From: Avena insularis
Taxonomy: Eukaryota; Streptophyta; Magnoliopsida; Poales; Poaceae
Direction of reading: 5' to 3'
Length of the DNA stretch: 64,000 nucleotides
Assembly: GCA_023614405.1 (NCBI GenBank)
Contig: CM042694.1
Span: 131,569,711 to 131,633,710, forward strand
Shown here: in pieces, positions 49,140 to 59,690 of the stretch
Layout of the letters: the number at the start of each line of letters is the position of its first letter
Numbering within the stretch: the first letter of the stretch is position 1
Translations under genes and position numbers: made by a program
The notes under the pieces: model-generated
What the model was told of the DNA's origin: nothing
The model's database searches: none
What the model saw: only the letters and a program-made list of their open reading frames with translations

Positions 49140-50498
49140 TGGTGTCTACGCACGCTTCTATTCTTCTAGACAGTGTTTGGCCTCCAAGTGCAGAGGTTTG
49201 TAGAACAGCAGCAAGTTTCCCTTAAGTGGATCACCCAAGGTTTATCGAACTCAGGGAGGAAGTGGTCAAAGGTATCCCTCTCAAGTAACCCTGCAATCAA
49301 GATACAAGAAGTCTCTTGTGTCCCCAACTCACCCAATACACTTGTCAGGTGTATAAGTGCACTAGTTCGGCGAAGAGATAGTGAAATACAAGTAATATGG
49401 ATGATTATAAGTGGTAATTGCAATCTGAAATAAGAGTGGCATCAAGCAAACATGTAACAAAACTGATTGTAAACGGTGTTTCAATGATTAGAAACAAGGC
49501 CTAAGGATCATACTTTCACTAGTGGACACTCTCATATAAATATCTTCTCTTTATGATGCTACCCTGAACTACTCTCCGGTTGGACGATGTAGGGCTATAA
49601 CAACACACCTTAAAGTTCGCATTCCTCATCTAGATAACCCCTCACTGTCACCTTGAGCGCTAGATGGTTCCAACAAACACCACAATCTCATAGGGACATC
49701 CAACTCAAATTATACTCATGATAAGTATTTATGTAATCTTAGCCAAAGTGCCACACGGTGTGCACACTGTCAACTTCACACACGTGGGGATAAGTAGAGA
49801 TTAATTTAAGCACTTGAGTAGCAGAATAGATCTATAGATTACAAAGCTCGTGATCTCATAAGATCACGCATAGAGAGAGATGAACACATAGCTACTTGTA
49901 GAGCCGTTAGCCTCGAGAGAGAACTACTCCCTCTTCATCATGGGAGTCAGCAACAGTGATGGATATGGCGGTGGAGTTGATGGAGATGGATCTGGGGGCA
50001 CTTCCTCGTCCCGACAGGGTGCCAGAACAGAGACTTCTGTCCCCCGAATCTCCTCTTCGGTGGCGGTGGCGCTGCAGAACTTTTCGTGGAATTCTGATCT
50101 GATGCCTATGGTTTTCATCCCGGGAGGCTTTTATAGGCGAAGAGGCAAGGTCGATGGGCGCTCGAGGGGCCCACACCACCCCATGGCGTGGCCTGGGCTG
50201 GCCCGTGCCACCAGGTGGTGTGGCCACCTCGTGGCCCCTCTTCGTCTCGTCTTCTAGGTCCATGAGTCTTCTGGTAAAATGTTGACTTTGGCTTTTGTCC
50301 GGTCCAATTCCAAGTATTTTTCCAGCTTTTCTGAAACCAAAAATAGCAGAAAATAGGCAACTGGCACTGTGGCATCTTGTTAATAGGTTAGTTCTAGAAA
50401 ATGTATAAAAATACCTCAAAGTATGAACAAAACATAAGAAAGTAGATACTAAACAAGCATGGAACATCAAAAATTATAGATACGTTTACGACGTATCA
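49140..50498 (-). mobile_element. 5' LTR of inner pol-less gypsy-type element
   Basis: About 1359 bp. On the minus strand it runs from TGATACGTCGTAAACG to GCGTAGACACCA. A TATA-like CTATAAAAG lies near 50130 (minus). Close to its partner at 42237-43598. Confidence 0.9.
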
Positions 50499-50503
50499 GA
50501 TAC
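50499..50503. repeat. Target duplication of inner element, right copy
   Basis: GATAC; partner GAAAC at 42232-42236, one substitution. Confidence 0.6.
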
Positions 50504-51604
50504 CACGGGGAACGCTTTCAACATTGCACTTATTATTCAGTTGATATCATGTTCTTTTGTTTATGGATCCCGACGGTGTGAAAGAAAAGGGGAGCTTGTA
50601 AGCTCATGGAGTTTGTATGTGTGTTAGAGAAACACCTGGGCGGCTAGCCTAAGCCATGCCTAATTATGGTGGAAATTTGCATCATAACCATAGTGAGCAT
50701 TCTGTGAAGCATCCTTAATAAAAACCTATGCAAATAGCAAATAAAAAGATCGCTGAGATGCTCATTGTCTGTTGCCTTGTCATTTTGATATGGGAAAGCT
50801 CATGTGTCATGGGGCAAGGGGTACCCTTTTGGCGGTTCTCCATGATACACATGTACTTACAATGACAAGAACTTACTTGTGACTAAAGTTTAGTAGCATG
50901 AGGTTCGGTACTCCTAAGCAAGGGGCATGGGATTTTCAACTTATAACTTGTCAAGCACATCCTCATATTTGTGTCACTTTAACCTTAATCTCCTCAAGAT
51001 GCTTATGATAGGGGCAATGAGAGCTGAAAGCTAATAAGTACCATACTTTTTGGAAGCTCTTTATGAAACTTGAAATCCCTGCTTCCCTCTGTGAAGGGTC
51101 TTTCTTTTTTACTTTTATGTTGAGTCTCCATCTTCTATCTTTATGCACCAATTGAGAGAGCATAGTGGTCATTCTTAGTTTAATGTGCATTGTCCCAAAA
51201 CTTGTTGATTGATTCATAACTTTGATATTGCTTGTTCTTAGATTATTTGTATCTAGTCACCCTTATGAACTTTGAAGGTGTCCTATGCATTTATGTTTTT
51301 CTATACCATGAGGGACAAGCTGAATACCACTCTTATTATGTTTTCTATATGTGAAACAAACAAACGTCTTTCAATGCATTGTTATTCATGATCTTTTGTT
51401 TGTACCTTTTCATGTTACAACATAGTTGCTATGTCTTATTGTTAGAACTCTATTTTCATGCTCATGTTTAGAGTACTTTGATCCCAGCTATCAATGCTTT
51501 ACAAATACCTTGATCAAGATTGTGATGTTGCATGTCACCTCAAAAATTAATATTTTTATCACTTACCTACTCGAGGACGAATAGGAGTTAAGCTTGGGGA
51601 TGCT
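50504..51604 (+). mobile_element. 3' internal region of outer pol-less element
   Basis: Continues the outer element after the nested insertion: non-coding sequence alignable to the reverse complement of 43612-44700. It ends with GAGTTAAGCTTGGGGATGCT next to the right LTR; the polypurine tract is 51591-51603. Confidence 0.8.
51591..51603 (+). other. Polypurine tract of outer element
   Basis: AGCTTGGGGATGC, one base before the 3' LTR start at 51605. Confidence 0.75.
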
Positions 51605-53163
51605 TGATACATCATAAACGTATCTATAATTTTTGATGTTCCATGCTTATTTAGTATCTACTTTCTTATGGTTTGTTCATACTTTGAGGTATTTTTATAC
51701 ATTTTCTGGAACTAACCTATTAACAAGATGCTACAATGCCAGTTGCCTGTTTTGTGCTGTTTTTGGTTTCAGGAAAGCTAGTAAGTAAATATTCTTGGAA
51801 TTGGATGGGATAAAAGCCAAAGTTAATATTTTACCAGAAGGAACACGGAGTCCAAAAGGCAGCCAAAGTGGGGCCACGAGGTGGCCACACCTAGGGCTGG
51901 CGCGGCCACCCCCTAGGGTGCGCTGCCCCATGGTATGGGCCCCTCGGGCGCCCAACGACCTTGCCCCTTTGCCTATAAAAGTACCCCAATGCAAAAACCC
52001 TAAGGACCCGATCAAAAATCCACGAAAGAGTCTGTAGCCGCCGCCATCTCCATCCCTAGATCGAGGGGATCTTAAGCTCTTCCTGGCACCCTGTCGGAGG
52101 GGAGAGATCATCCCGGAGGCCGTCTTCATCACCATGCCAGCCTTCGGAGTGATGCGTGAGTAGTTCACCCTTGGACTATGGGTCCATACAATAGCTAGAT
52201 GGTTGGTTCTCCTCCTTTGTGCTATCATGTTTAGATCTTGTGAGCTCCGTTCATGATCAAGATCATCTATTTGTAATCCTATATGTTGTGTTTGCGGGGA
52301 TCCGACGGATATTGAGATACTATGTTAGATTGATTATTGATTCTATCATGTCTATGTTATTTGTGATCTTGCATGCTCTCCGTTGCTAGTAGCTATCTTG
52401 GCCAAGTAGATGCTTGTAACTCCAAGAGGGAGTATTTATGCTCGATAGTAGGTTCATGCCTCTAGTAATCTGGGGAAGTGACAGAAATCTCTAAGGTTGT
52501 AGATGTGATGTTGCTACTAGGGAGAAAACAACAATCCTTTGTCCATGGGGCAATTGTATTGTTTACTTTACACACTTTGCTTAATGCAATTATCTGTTGC
52601 TTGCAACTTAATACTGGAATGGGTTCGGATGATAACCTGAAGGTAGATTATTAGTCATAGATGCATTTAGATTACGGTCTATGTATTATGTTGTAATGGC
52701 CAATCAAATATCATAGGAGTCAAGATGTCTAGTATATGCATTGTTATGCTTTCTCAATCTGTCAATTGCCCCGCTGTGATTTGTTCACCCAACATGCTAT
52801 TTATCTTAAGGAGAAACACCTCTAGTGAACTGTGGACCCCATGCCACTCCTTTACCATTGATATACCATCTACTGTTTACCGTTTACCGTTTACTTTCTG
52901 CAAGCAACTACTATCTTCCACACTATACGTTTAATCCTTTGTTTTAAGCAAAACCAGTGAGATTGACAACCTCACTGTAAGTTGGGGAAATTTTATGTGG
53001 TTGTGTTGTGCAGGATTCCAAGTTGCTAGCAACACCTTGGAGTTGTTTCCTTACTCCTACTGGTTCGATAACCTTGGTTTCATAACTGAGGGAAACTTGC
53101 TTCTATGCTCATCATACCTTCCTCTTGGGGTTCCCAATGAGCTCTACATATCTTGATCCATTA
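51605..53163 (+). mobile_element. 3' LTR of outer pol-less element
   Basis: About 1559 bp from TGATACATCATAAACG to GATCCATTA, matching 37851-39407. It is followed at once by GGTAC (53164-53168), the duplicate of 37846-37850. Confidence 0.9.
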
Positions 53164-53168
53164 GGTAC
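53164..53168. repeat. Target duplication of plus-strand element, right copy
   Basis: GGTAC, identical to 37846-37850. Confidence 0.8.
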
Positions 53169-53352
53169 CTTCATAGAGCAAACAACATATAGATTGTGCC
53201 GACATGTAAGATATGTCGGACGGATCTTGGCTGGTTAATCCGGCTTGGGTAACTCGGCATTTACTCACCCGACCTAGATAAGTCAACTGGTAACTCGGTC
53301 AACCTTGCCTATATACCTTAGCTTGACCCTACCTGGAGTCATCCCCCCAACA
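53169..53352 (-). mobile_element. 5' LTR of decayed gypsy element, distal part
   Basis: Continuation of the LTR begun at 37179-37850. On the minus strand it would start TGTTGGGGGGATGACTCC at 53352. The 110 bp to its right (53353-53462) is unassigned flank. Confidence 0.5.
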
Positions 53353-53462
53353 GTACCGAAAATCATCTAGGGCTTGCTTGAGTTGAGCCTCTTTTCTGGG
53401 ATTCAACAAAGCGAACAATTATGAAAATTTGGGGATTTCAAGCGTACAGTCGCTCGAACTAA

Positions 53463-53636
53463 GGCTAGTCATAGTGGGGAGTAACTTAGACTAGTAACAT
53501 GCACATGTTATTAGTCTAAGTTACTATCTTCATAGTTCATAGTAACATAGATCTAGTAACATAGAAACCTTCATTTGTTGCTTTATAGACTCATCTTTCA
53601 TTGGTAAGTGTGATGTTACGGTAACGTAATATGTTA
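53463..53636. mobile_element. MITE copy 1 (truncated)
   Basis: Starts GGCTAGTCATAGTGGGGAGT and continues AACTTAGACTAGTAACATG, the same opening as the copy at 53637. It contains an internal inverted partner (GTTATTAGTCTAAGTTACT) and GATGTTACGGTAACGTAATA near its right end. The superfamily is uncertain; TA-rich flanks suggest PIF/Harbinger. Confidence 0.5.
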
Positions 53637-53888
53637 GGTTGGTCATAGTGGAGAGTAACTTAGACTAGTAACATGTTTATGTTACTAGGGCTAAGTTACC
53701 ACCTCTATAGTGGCAAATAACATGAGTGTAGTGTCATGCAAGACCTCATTTATTACGTGATAGGCTCATTTTGCTTTTGTTTGTGTGATGTTACGGTAAC
53801 ATAATATGTTACTACCTTACTCTCTTTCTTCAATTAATTGCATGATATGTCACCTCAATGCTTATGTGGCACATGTTACTACTCATGT
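53637..53888. mobile_element. MITE copy 2, broken by LINE insertion
   Basis: Starts GGTTGGTCATAGTGGAGAGT after TTA. It shares TGATGTTACGGTAAC with copy 1 and has a CATGTTACTACTCATG end at 53873-53888. Its last arm is interrupted there by the LINE poly(A) end. Confidence 0.5.
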
Positions 53889-54116
53889 TTTTTTTGACAA
53901 AGCACAATATATTAAGCTAGCAAGCCACCTCATTAAAAACCTTCCAGTCCCCTTAGGTACCCTGAAAGGAAAAGAGTGCATCTGAAACTTGCTGCTAGAA
54001 AGTTAAACCAGAGTTACATCATGAATTACAAAAGGAAAAATAAACTCTAGGGGATCACCCTCTCAACTACGAGACTCCTTTTAAGAATAGGCAAATTTAG
54101 CAAGCTCATGCGCCAC

Positions 54117-54494
54117 CTAGTTCGCCTCCCTCGAGCAATGCTGAAAACTAACGTCTACCATAGTGCCAACTTTTACGAAACACTCTACCAAGATTGCTGA
54201 GTAAGGGCTCCATACATCTGACTCCCCATTACATGCTTGGATTAGCTCCAACGAATCCGACTCGATGATCACACAGGAGCATCCAATACTTTCAATAAAC
54301 TCGAGAGCCTTCAGTAGCCCCAAAGCCTCCATGGTAGCAGCGTACAACACATGTGTTATAGGACCAAAAGAACCTCCCATTACTTCACCATTATGATCAC
54401 GCAGAACTGCTCCCACTGACCCTGAACCATTGCCATGGAATGACGCATCCATGTTAAGCTTCAAGGATCCCATCATAGGCTTACCCCACCCCAA
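54117..54494 (-). pseudogene. LINE RNase H domain
   Basis: The frame reads KLNMDASFHGNGSGSVGAVL, then MEALGLLKALEFIES and VIIESDSLELI: the plant LINE RNase H (RVT_3) pattern with its Asp, Glu and Asp positions. A TAG replaces the residue after SREAN near the end. Confidence 0.85.
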
Positions 54495-54515
54495 TACTTT
54501 TTGTTCCGCCGAGGG

Positions 54516-54520
54516 TCGAG
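54516..54520. repeat. Target duplication of solo LTR, left copy
   Basis: TCGAG, identical to 56124-56128. Confidence 0.8.
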
Positions 54521-56123
54521 TGATGGCTCAATGCACAGCGCCCAGAAAAATGCTTGATGGTGGTGTTGATGTAGATCTTGTTGGGAACCCCAAGAGGAAG
54601 GTATGATGAGCACAGCAGCAAGTTTCCTTTAGTTATGAAACCAAGGTTTAATCGAACCAGTAGGAGCAAGGAAACACCCCAAAGGTGTTACTAGCTGAGC
54701 TTTGGAGCGCCTCACTGGTGCTAGTAGCAACGTGGAGACCTGCACAACACAACCACAGAACTTTGTCCCCAACTTGCAATGAGGTTGTCAATCTCACCGT
54801 GTTTTGTGGAAAACAAAGGATTAAACGTATTGAATGTAAAGAAGTAAAAGTTTACAGAAAGTAAACACAAAGCAGTAAAAGATTGTAGATTGCATGTAAG
54901 AAAAGGACCGGGATCCATAGTTCACTAGAGGTGGCTCTCCTTAGATAGATAACATGCTGGGTGAAGAAATTACAGCGGGGCAATTGACAAACACCGAGAA
55001 AGCAATACATGCATATACTAATCATCTTGACTCCTCTGAGACTTGATTGGGCATTACAACATAATACATAGACCGCCATCCAACTGCATCTATGACTAAT
55101 AATCCACCTTCAGGTTATCATCCGAATCCCCTCCAGTATTAAGTTGCAAGCAACATATTATTGCTTTACGAACTGCGTGTAAAGTAAACAATACGATTGT
55201 TCTATGAACAAAGGATTGTTGTTTTCTCCCTAGTAGCAACAACACATCTAGTACCTTAGAGATTTCTGTCACTTCCCAGTTACACTGAGGCATGAACCCA
55301 CTATCGAGCATAAATACTAACTCTTGGAGTTGCTAGCATCTGCTTGGCCAAGATAGCTACTAACAACGAAAAGCATGCAAGATCTCAAATAACAAAGACA
55401 TGATAGAATCAATAATCAATCTGAAATAGCATCTCAATATCCATCGGATCCCCACAAACACAACATGTATGAATTACAAATAGATGATCTTGATCATGAA
55501 CGGAGCTCACAAGATCTAAACATGAAAGCACAAAGGAGGAGAACCAGCCATCTAGCTACTACATGGATCCGTAGTCCAAGGATGAACTACTCACGCATCA
55601 CACCGGAGGCTTGCATGGTGATGAAGAAGGCCTCGGTGAATTCCCTCTCCGGCGGTCTTGGGAAGAGCTTTAGATCCCTCCCGATCTAGGGATGGAGATG
55701 ACTCTCTGAGACTCTTTCGTGGATTTTTGATCGGGCCCTTAGGGTTTTCGTCCCGAGGGCAATATATAGGCGGAAGGAGAGGCCGAGGGGGTGCCGGGAG
55801 CCACCACACCACCCCCTGGCGCGGGCCCAGCCTGGCTGCGCGGCCAGGTGGTGTGGCCAGCCCTTCTTCTACATCTCGTGATTCTCGCACTTGATCCCTT
55901 CGGAAAATAGGCACTTTGGCTTTTGTCCGTCCAATTCGAGAATATTCATTTTGACTTTCCGGAACCAAAAACGGCAGAAAATAGGCAAAGCACTGTGGCT
56001 CTTGTTAATAGGTTAGTCCAAGAAATCATATGAAAAGTACTCCAAAGTTGGAACAAAACACAAGAAAGTGGATAAAACCAAGCATGGAACATCAAAAATT
56101 ATAGATACATTTGCAATGTATCA
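54521..56123 (-). mobile_element. Solo LTR inside the LINE
   Basis: About 1603 bp. On the minus strand it runs from TGATACATTGCAAATG to GAGCCATCA, the same ends as the LTRs of the pol-less elements. The flanking TCGAG duplication is perfect and no internal domain is present, so it formed by LTR-LTR recombination. The LINE RNase H reading resumes right beside it. Confidence 0.88.
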
Positions 56124-56128
56124 TCGAG
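56124..56128. repeat. Target duplication of solo LTR, right copy
   Basis: TCGAG, matching 54516-54520. Confidence 0.8.
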
Positions 56129-57205
56129 CTGTTCCAAAATTTGATGTGAGAGAATTGATTGCAAATGTCGTGCTAGATGGTTCCATGACCTGAGCACGTC
56201 TAACAAATTCACACCGCTGCCACCAAATATACCATTCGCTAATGCCAATAGTCTCCCGCATACCCAACTGACCTAGCACAGGTGATTTACTTGACTGATT
56301 GCAAAGAAGTTTTTCTAGACATACTAAACCAGACTGATCATCTTGCATAGTCTGCTCAATAACATTCCAGAGCCCAAGTTATTTCCATACTTCTTTAGCT
56401 CTTGTACAGGAGAACAAGAGGTGTTTAATATCCTCTGGCCCTCTATGGCAAACAGGGCATTCTAGGTTTACTCTCATATGCCAATCAGCAAGAATAGATT
56501 TCCCACGTATCGGTCCATGTAATGCTCTCCACAAGAAAATTTTAACTTTGGATGGAACATTAAGTTTCCAAAGCTGATCCCATACCGGATTAATTGAAGA
56601 AGCTCCCTGACCATCACTCCTCTTAGTTCTTGCTCCAAATTGATGATCAACTTCAAATGATAAGCTGAACGAACCGAGAAGATATAATTTTTAGTGAAAT
56701 TCCATGCTATGAAGTCATCAGTCAAATGAGTACTTAGGGGTATCTTCAATATTTTCTCAGCATCCACTCCCCACAAATTTTCTCTGATAATAGCTTCGTC
56801 CCATTGTCCCATCACTGGATCAATTAGTTCATCAATAGTTTGAAGAATACACTGCCCCCGCCTAAAAAGCACCTTCCTTGTTGGACTATTCGGGATCCAG
56901 TGGTCCTCCCATATATTAACATTCACACCAAATCTAATACGCCAAATATGGCCACGCTTAAACATGTGTAAACCAGCCACAATACTCCATGTAAAGGAAG
57001 CCCCAGATTTAGAACCAACATTTAGAATTTTACCATCTAGAAAGTATTTAGCTCTAAGCACCTGAGCACATAAGGTATTAGGATTAGACAGTAGTCGCCA
57101 ACTTTGTTTAGCTAGCATGGATAGGTTAAATGAATGAAGATCACGAAATCCCATGTCGCCCAACTTCTTCGGGATGCACATTCTCCACCAAGAAAACCAG
57201 TGCAT
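56129..57205 (-). pseudogene. LINE region between RT and RNase H (zf-RVT)
   Basis: The frame starting at 57205 reads MHWFSWWRMCIPKKLGDMGF, then SMLAKQSWRLLSNPNTL and WSIVAGLHMFKRGHIWRI, typical of plant LINE sequence after the RT. The zinc-finger part (CPVCHRGPEDIKHLLFSC, about 56400-56470) follows in another frame, with a stop. Confidence 0.8.
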
Positions 57206-57460
57206 CTTCGTATTCTCTTTAGTATCTCCCTACCAGAATTCAGCCATCTCATCGTTTATCTCCTTACATAAAGATTTTGGAATTTTAAAAACTACCATTG
57301 CATACACATGGATTGACTGGATGATTGCCTTCAAGATGACTTCTTTTCCTCCCAAAGACAAGAAGCGCTCCTTCCAGCCTTTCAACCTTTGAATAATTCT
57401 TTCCAACATATAAATAAAATATTCATACTTATTAAGCTACACTAAAGCTGGTAGGCCAAG

Positions 57461-58549
57461 CTAGGTATCCGAAATAGCCTCTATCATAATATTGAGCTCC
57501 TCACAGATCTGAGCCTTCAAAACAACATCCACATTAGAACTGAAGAAGATACTACATTTTGACTCACTCACCAATTGGCATGAGCTTGCACAATATAAAT
57601 CCAGAACTTGTCTCAGTGAAGTTGCATTAGTCATATTTGCCTTCATAAGTATAAGGGAATCATCAACAAATAATAAATGAGATACTGATGGTGCATTCCT
57701 ACACACCCGAACACCTTCGATGCCACGAACTTCCTCTCTATGAGCCAAAGCACTAGATAAACCTTCTGCACAAATCAAGAACAAATAGGGTGATAAGGGG
57801 TCCCCTTGATGCAACCCCCTTGTTGGAATAAACTCCTCGGTTTCCTGATCATTGTATCGAACCTTATAATTCACCGACCTGACACATGCCATCAAAAGAT
57901 CAACAACATCTTTATGAAAACCAAGTCGCGATAACATCTGTTCCACAAAAGATCCACTCAACCCTATCATATGCTTTGTGCATGTCTAGCTTTATTACGC
58001 AGAATCCTTCTTTCCCTTTCTTCTTATTCTTGATCGTCTTCATGCTCTCGTAAGATAACAAGATATTATCAGTAATTAACCTTCCAGGAACAAAAGCACT
58101 TTGAACTTGTGATATAATATCATCAAGAATAGACTCTAGCCGAAAAGCAATCATTTTTAGATCACTTTATATAGGACATTACAGAGATTGGTCGGCCTAT
58201 ATTGAGTGATTTTCTCCGGGGATTGAACTTTAGGAATAAGAACGATAACAATATCGTTCCATCCCTCTGGGACCTCTTTTCTATCTATAGCGTTCAACAC
58301 CTTTTCTATTAGTAACTCACCAAGAATAGCCCAACACTTCTTAAAGAATTGAGCATGTAAACCATCCGGTCCAGGGGACTTCATATCCCCAATCGAGAAC
58401 AAAGCCTTTCTCACATCATCCGTCGTAAAGGGTCTCATCAACGACTCATTCATGCTATCGGAAACCCTAGGATTGACCAGACCAATCAAAGTCGGATCAG
58501 GTTCCTCCACTTCTGTAGTAAACAAGCCAGCAAAATAGTTAGAAACCAT
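57461..58549 (-). pseudogene. LINE reverse transcriptase
   Basis: Three overlapping minus-strand frames cover the RT: KSPGPDGLHAQFFKKCW and YRPTNLCNVLYKVI (58549-58157); SAFVPGRLITDNIL and IKLDMHKAYDRVEW (58154-57912); GLHQGDPLSPYLFLICAEGL and LLFVDDSLI (57970-57461). The catalytic aspartates (LDMHKAYD; VDD) are present. Two frameshifts separate the three parts, so no functional enzyme is made. Confidence 0.9.
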
Positions 58550-58715
58550 AGGGTTAAGATACGCTATACCTTCCAGCTAGTTACCCGAGTCATCCTTTAG
58601 GCGAGTAATCTTATTCCTAAGGCGGTGGGCCGACGCAAACTTGTGAAAACTCAGTATTCCTATCTCCGAATTTTAACCAATCAACTCTGCTTCTTTGGGA
58701 CCAGTGAATCTCTTT

Positions 58716-59591
58716 TTATTCTAGGAGCTTTTCTATCTCAAAAGCGAGTTCTCTCTCCTTTATCACATTAGCCTCAGTAAGTTCGCTACGAGTCACCTCC
58801 TCCAACTCACGTTGCAGCATGTTGAGTTTACTCTTAGAACTTTTAAGCACTGTACGGTCCCAACAGTGCAGACGATCATGAACAATCAATAACCTCCCTA
58901 CCAAATCAGTTCGGACATATTGCTCCGTCGAAAGGTCCCAAGCATCTTGTACCACTTCATGAAAACTAGGCTCCTTTAACCATCTAGCCTCAAACTGAAG
59001 AACATTCGGTCCACTATGATCCTCCGTCGGTAACTCACCAAATGTCACGAGGATAGGTCTATGGTCGGACCGACTATAGTCACAGTTTAGCAAGACTGCA
59101 TCATCAAATTTTTGTTGCCAAGCATCATTACATATGCCTCTATCTAGCATTTCTCTAATGCCTGCTCTATGGCAAGTGAACTTATCCCCAGAGAAGCCCA
59201 TGTCAGAGAGGCCACAATCACTTAACACATCTCTAAATGCTTGCATATACTGAGGAGGTCTTGGTTTCCCACCCTCTTTCTCAAAAGGATACAAAATCTC
59301 ATTCAGATCCCCCATAATAAGCCATGGCATAGTACTAACAGTTGATAGCTCACATATACGTTCCCAGGATTTATGTTTATCACTCCACCTTGGCTCCCCA
59401 TAGAAGCTAGTAAACCGCCAGATATTTTCCTGCCCACTCCCTATGAACACATCAATGTAATTCTCTGTCTTATAGCGCAAGGACACCACTGCCTCCTTCT
59501 TCCAGAGCAAAAGAAGGCCACCTTTCCTACCATCACTCCTCACCACTTCTTTATGATCAAACCACAAAGTTCTACGCAAGCACTCTGCCAC
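58716..59591 (-). pseudogene. LINE endonuclease
   Basis: A 291-residue frame with GDLNEILYPFEKEGG, SDMGFSGDKFTCHR and CDYSRSDHRPILVTF, the active-site blocks of the apurinic-type endonuclease that nicks target DNA. A stop just upstream (after METHLDD) separates it from the truncated 5' end. A stop and altered frame separate it from the RT. Confidence 0.88.
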
Positions 59592-59690
59592 CTAGTCATC
59601 CAAATGAGTCTCCATCATAAATAACATTTTAGGGTTATATCGTTTTTGGACATCCGCCAGCGCCCTGGCCGCCATGGCTTTCTGAACACC

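Larger units (their letters stand above)
53889..59690 (-). mobile_element. L1-type LINE, 5' truncated, with nested solo LTR
   Basis: Minus-strand order is endonuclease, reverse transcriptase, zinc-finger region, RNase H, then a run of A at its 3' end (T run at 53889-53896 on the plus strand). This is the plant L1 layout with an RNase H domain. The 5' part begins within the endonuclease (ALADVQKRYNPKMLFMMETH) near 59690, so ORF1 is absent. No target duplication was found. Several stops and frameshifts show it is dead. A solo LTR (54521-56123) lies inside. Confidence 0.85.
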
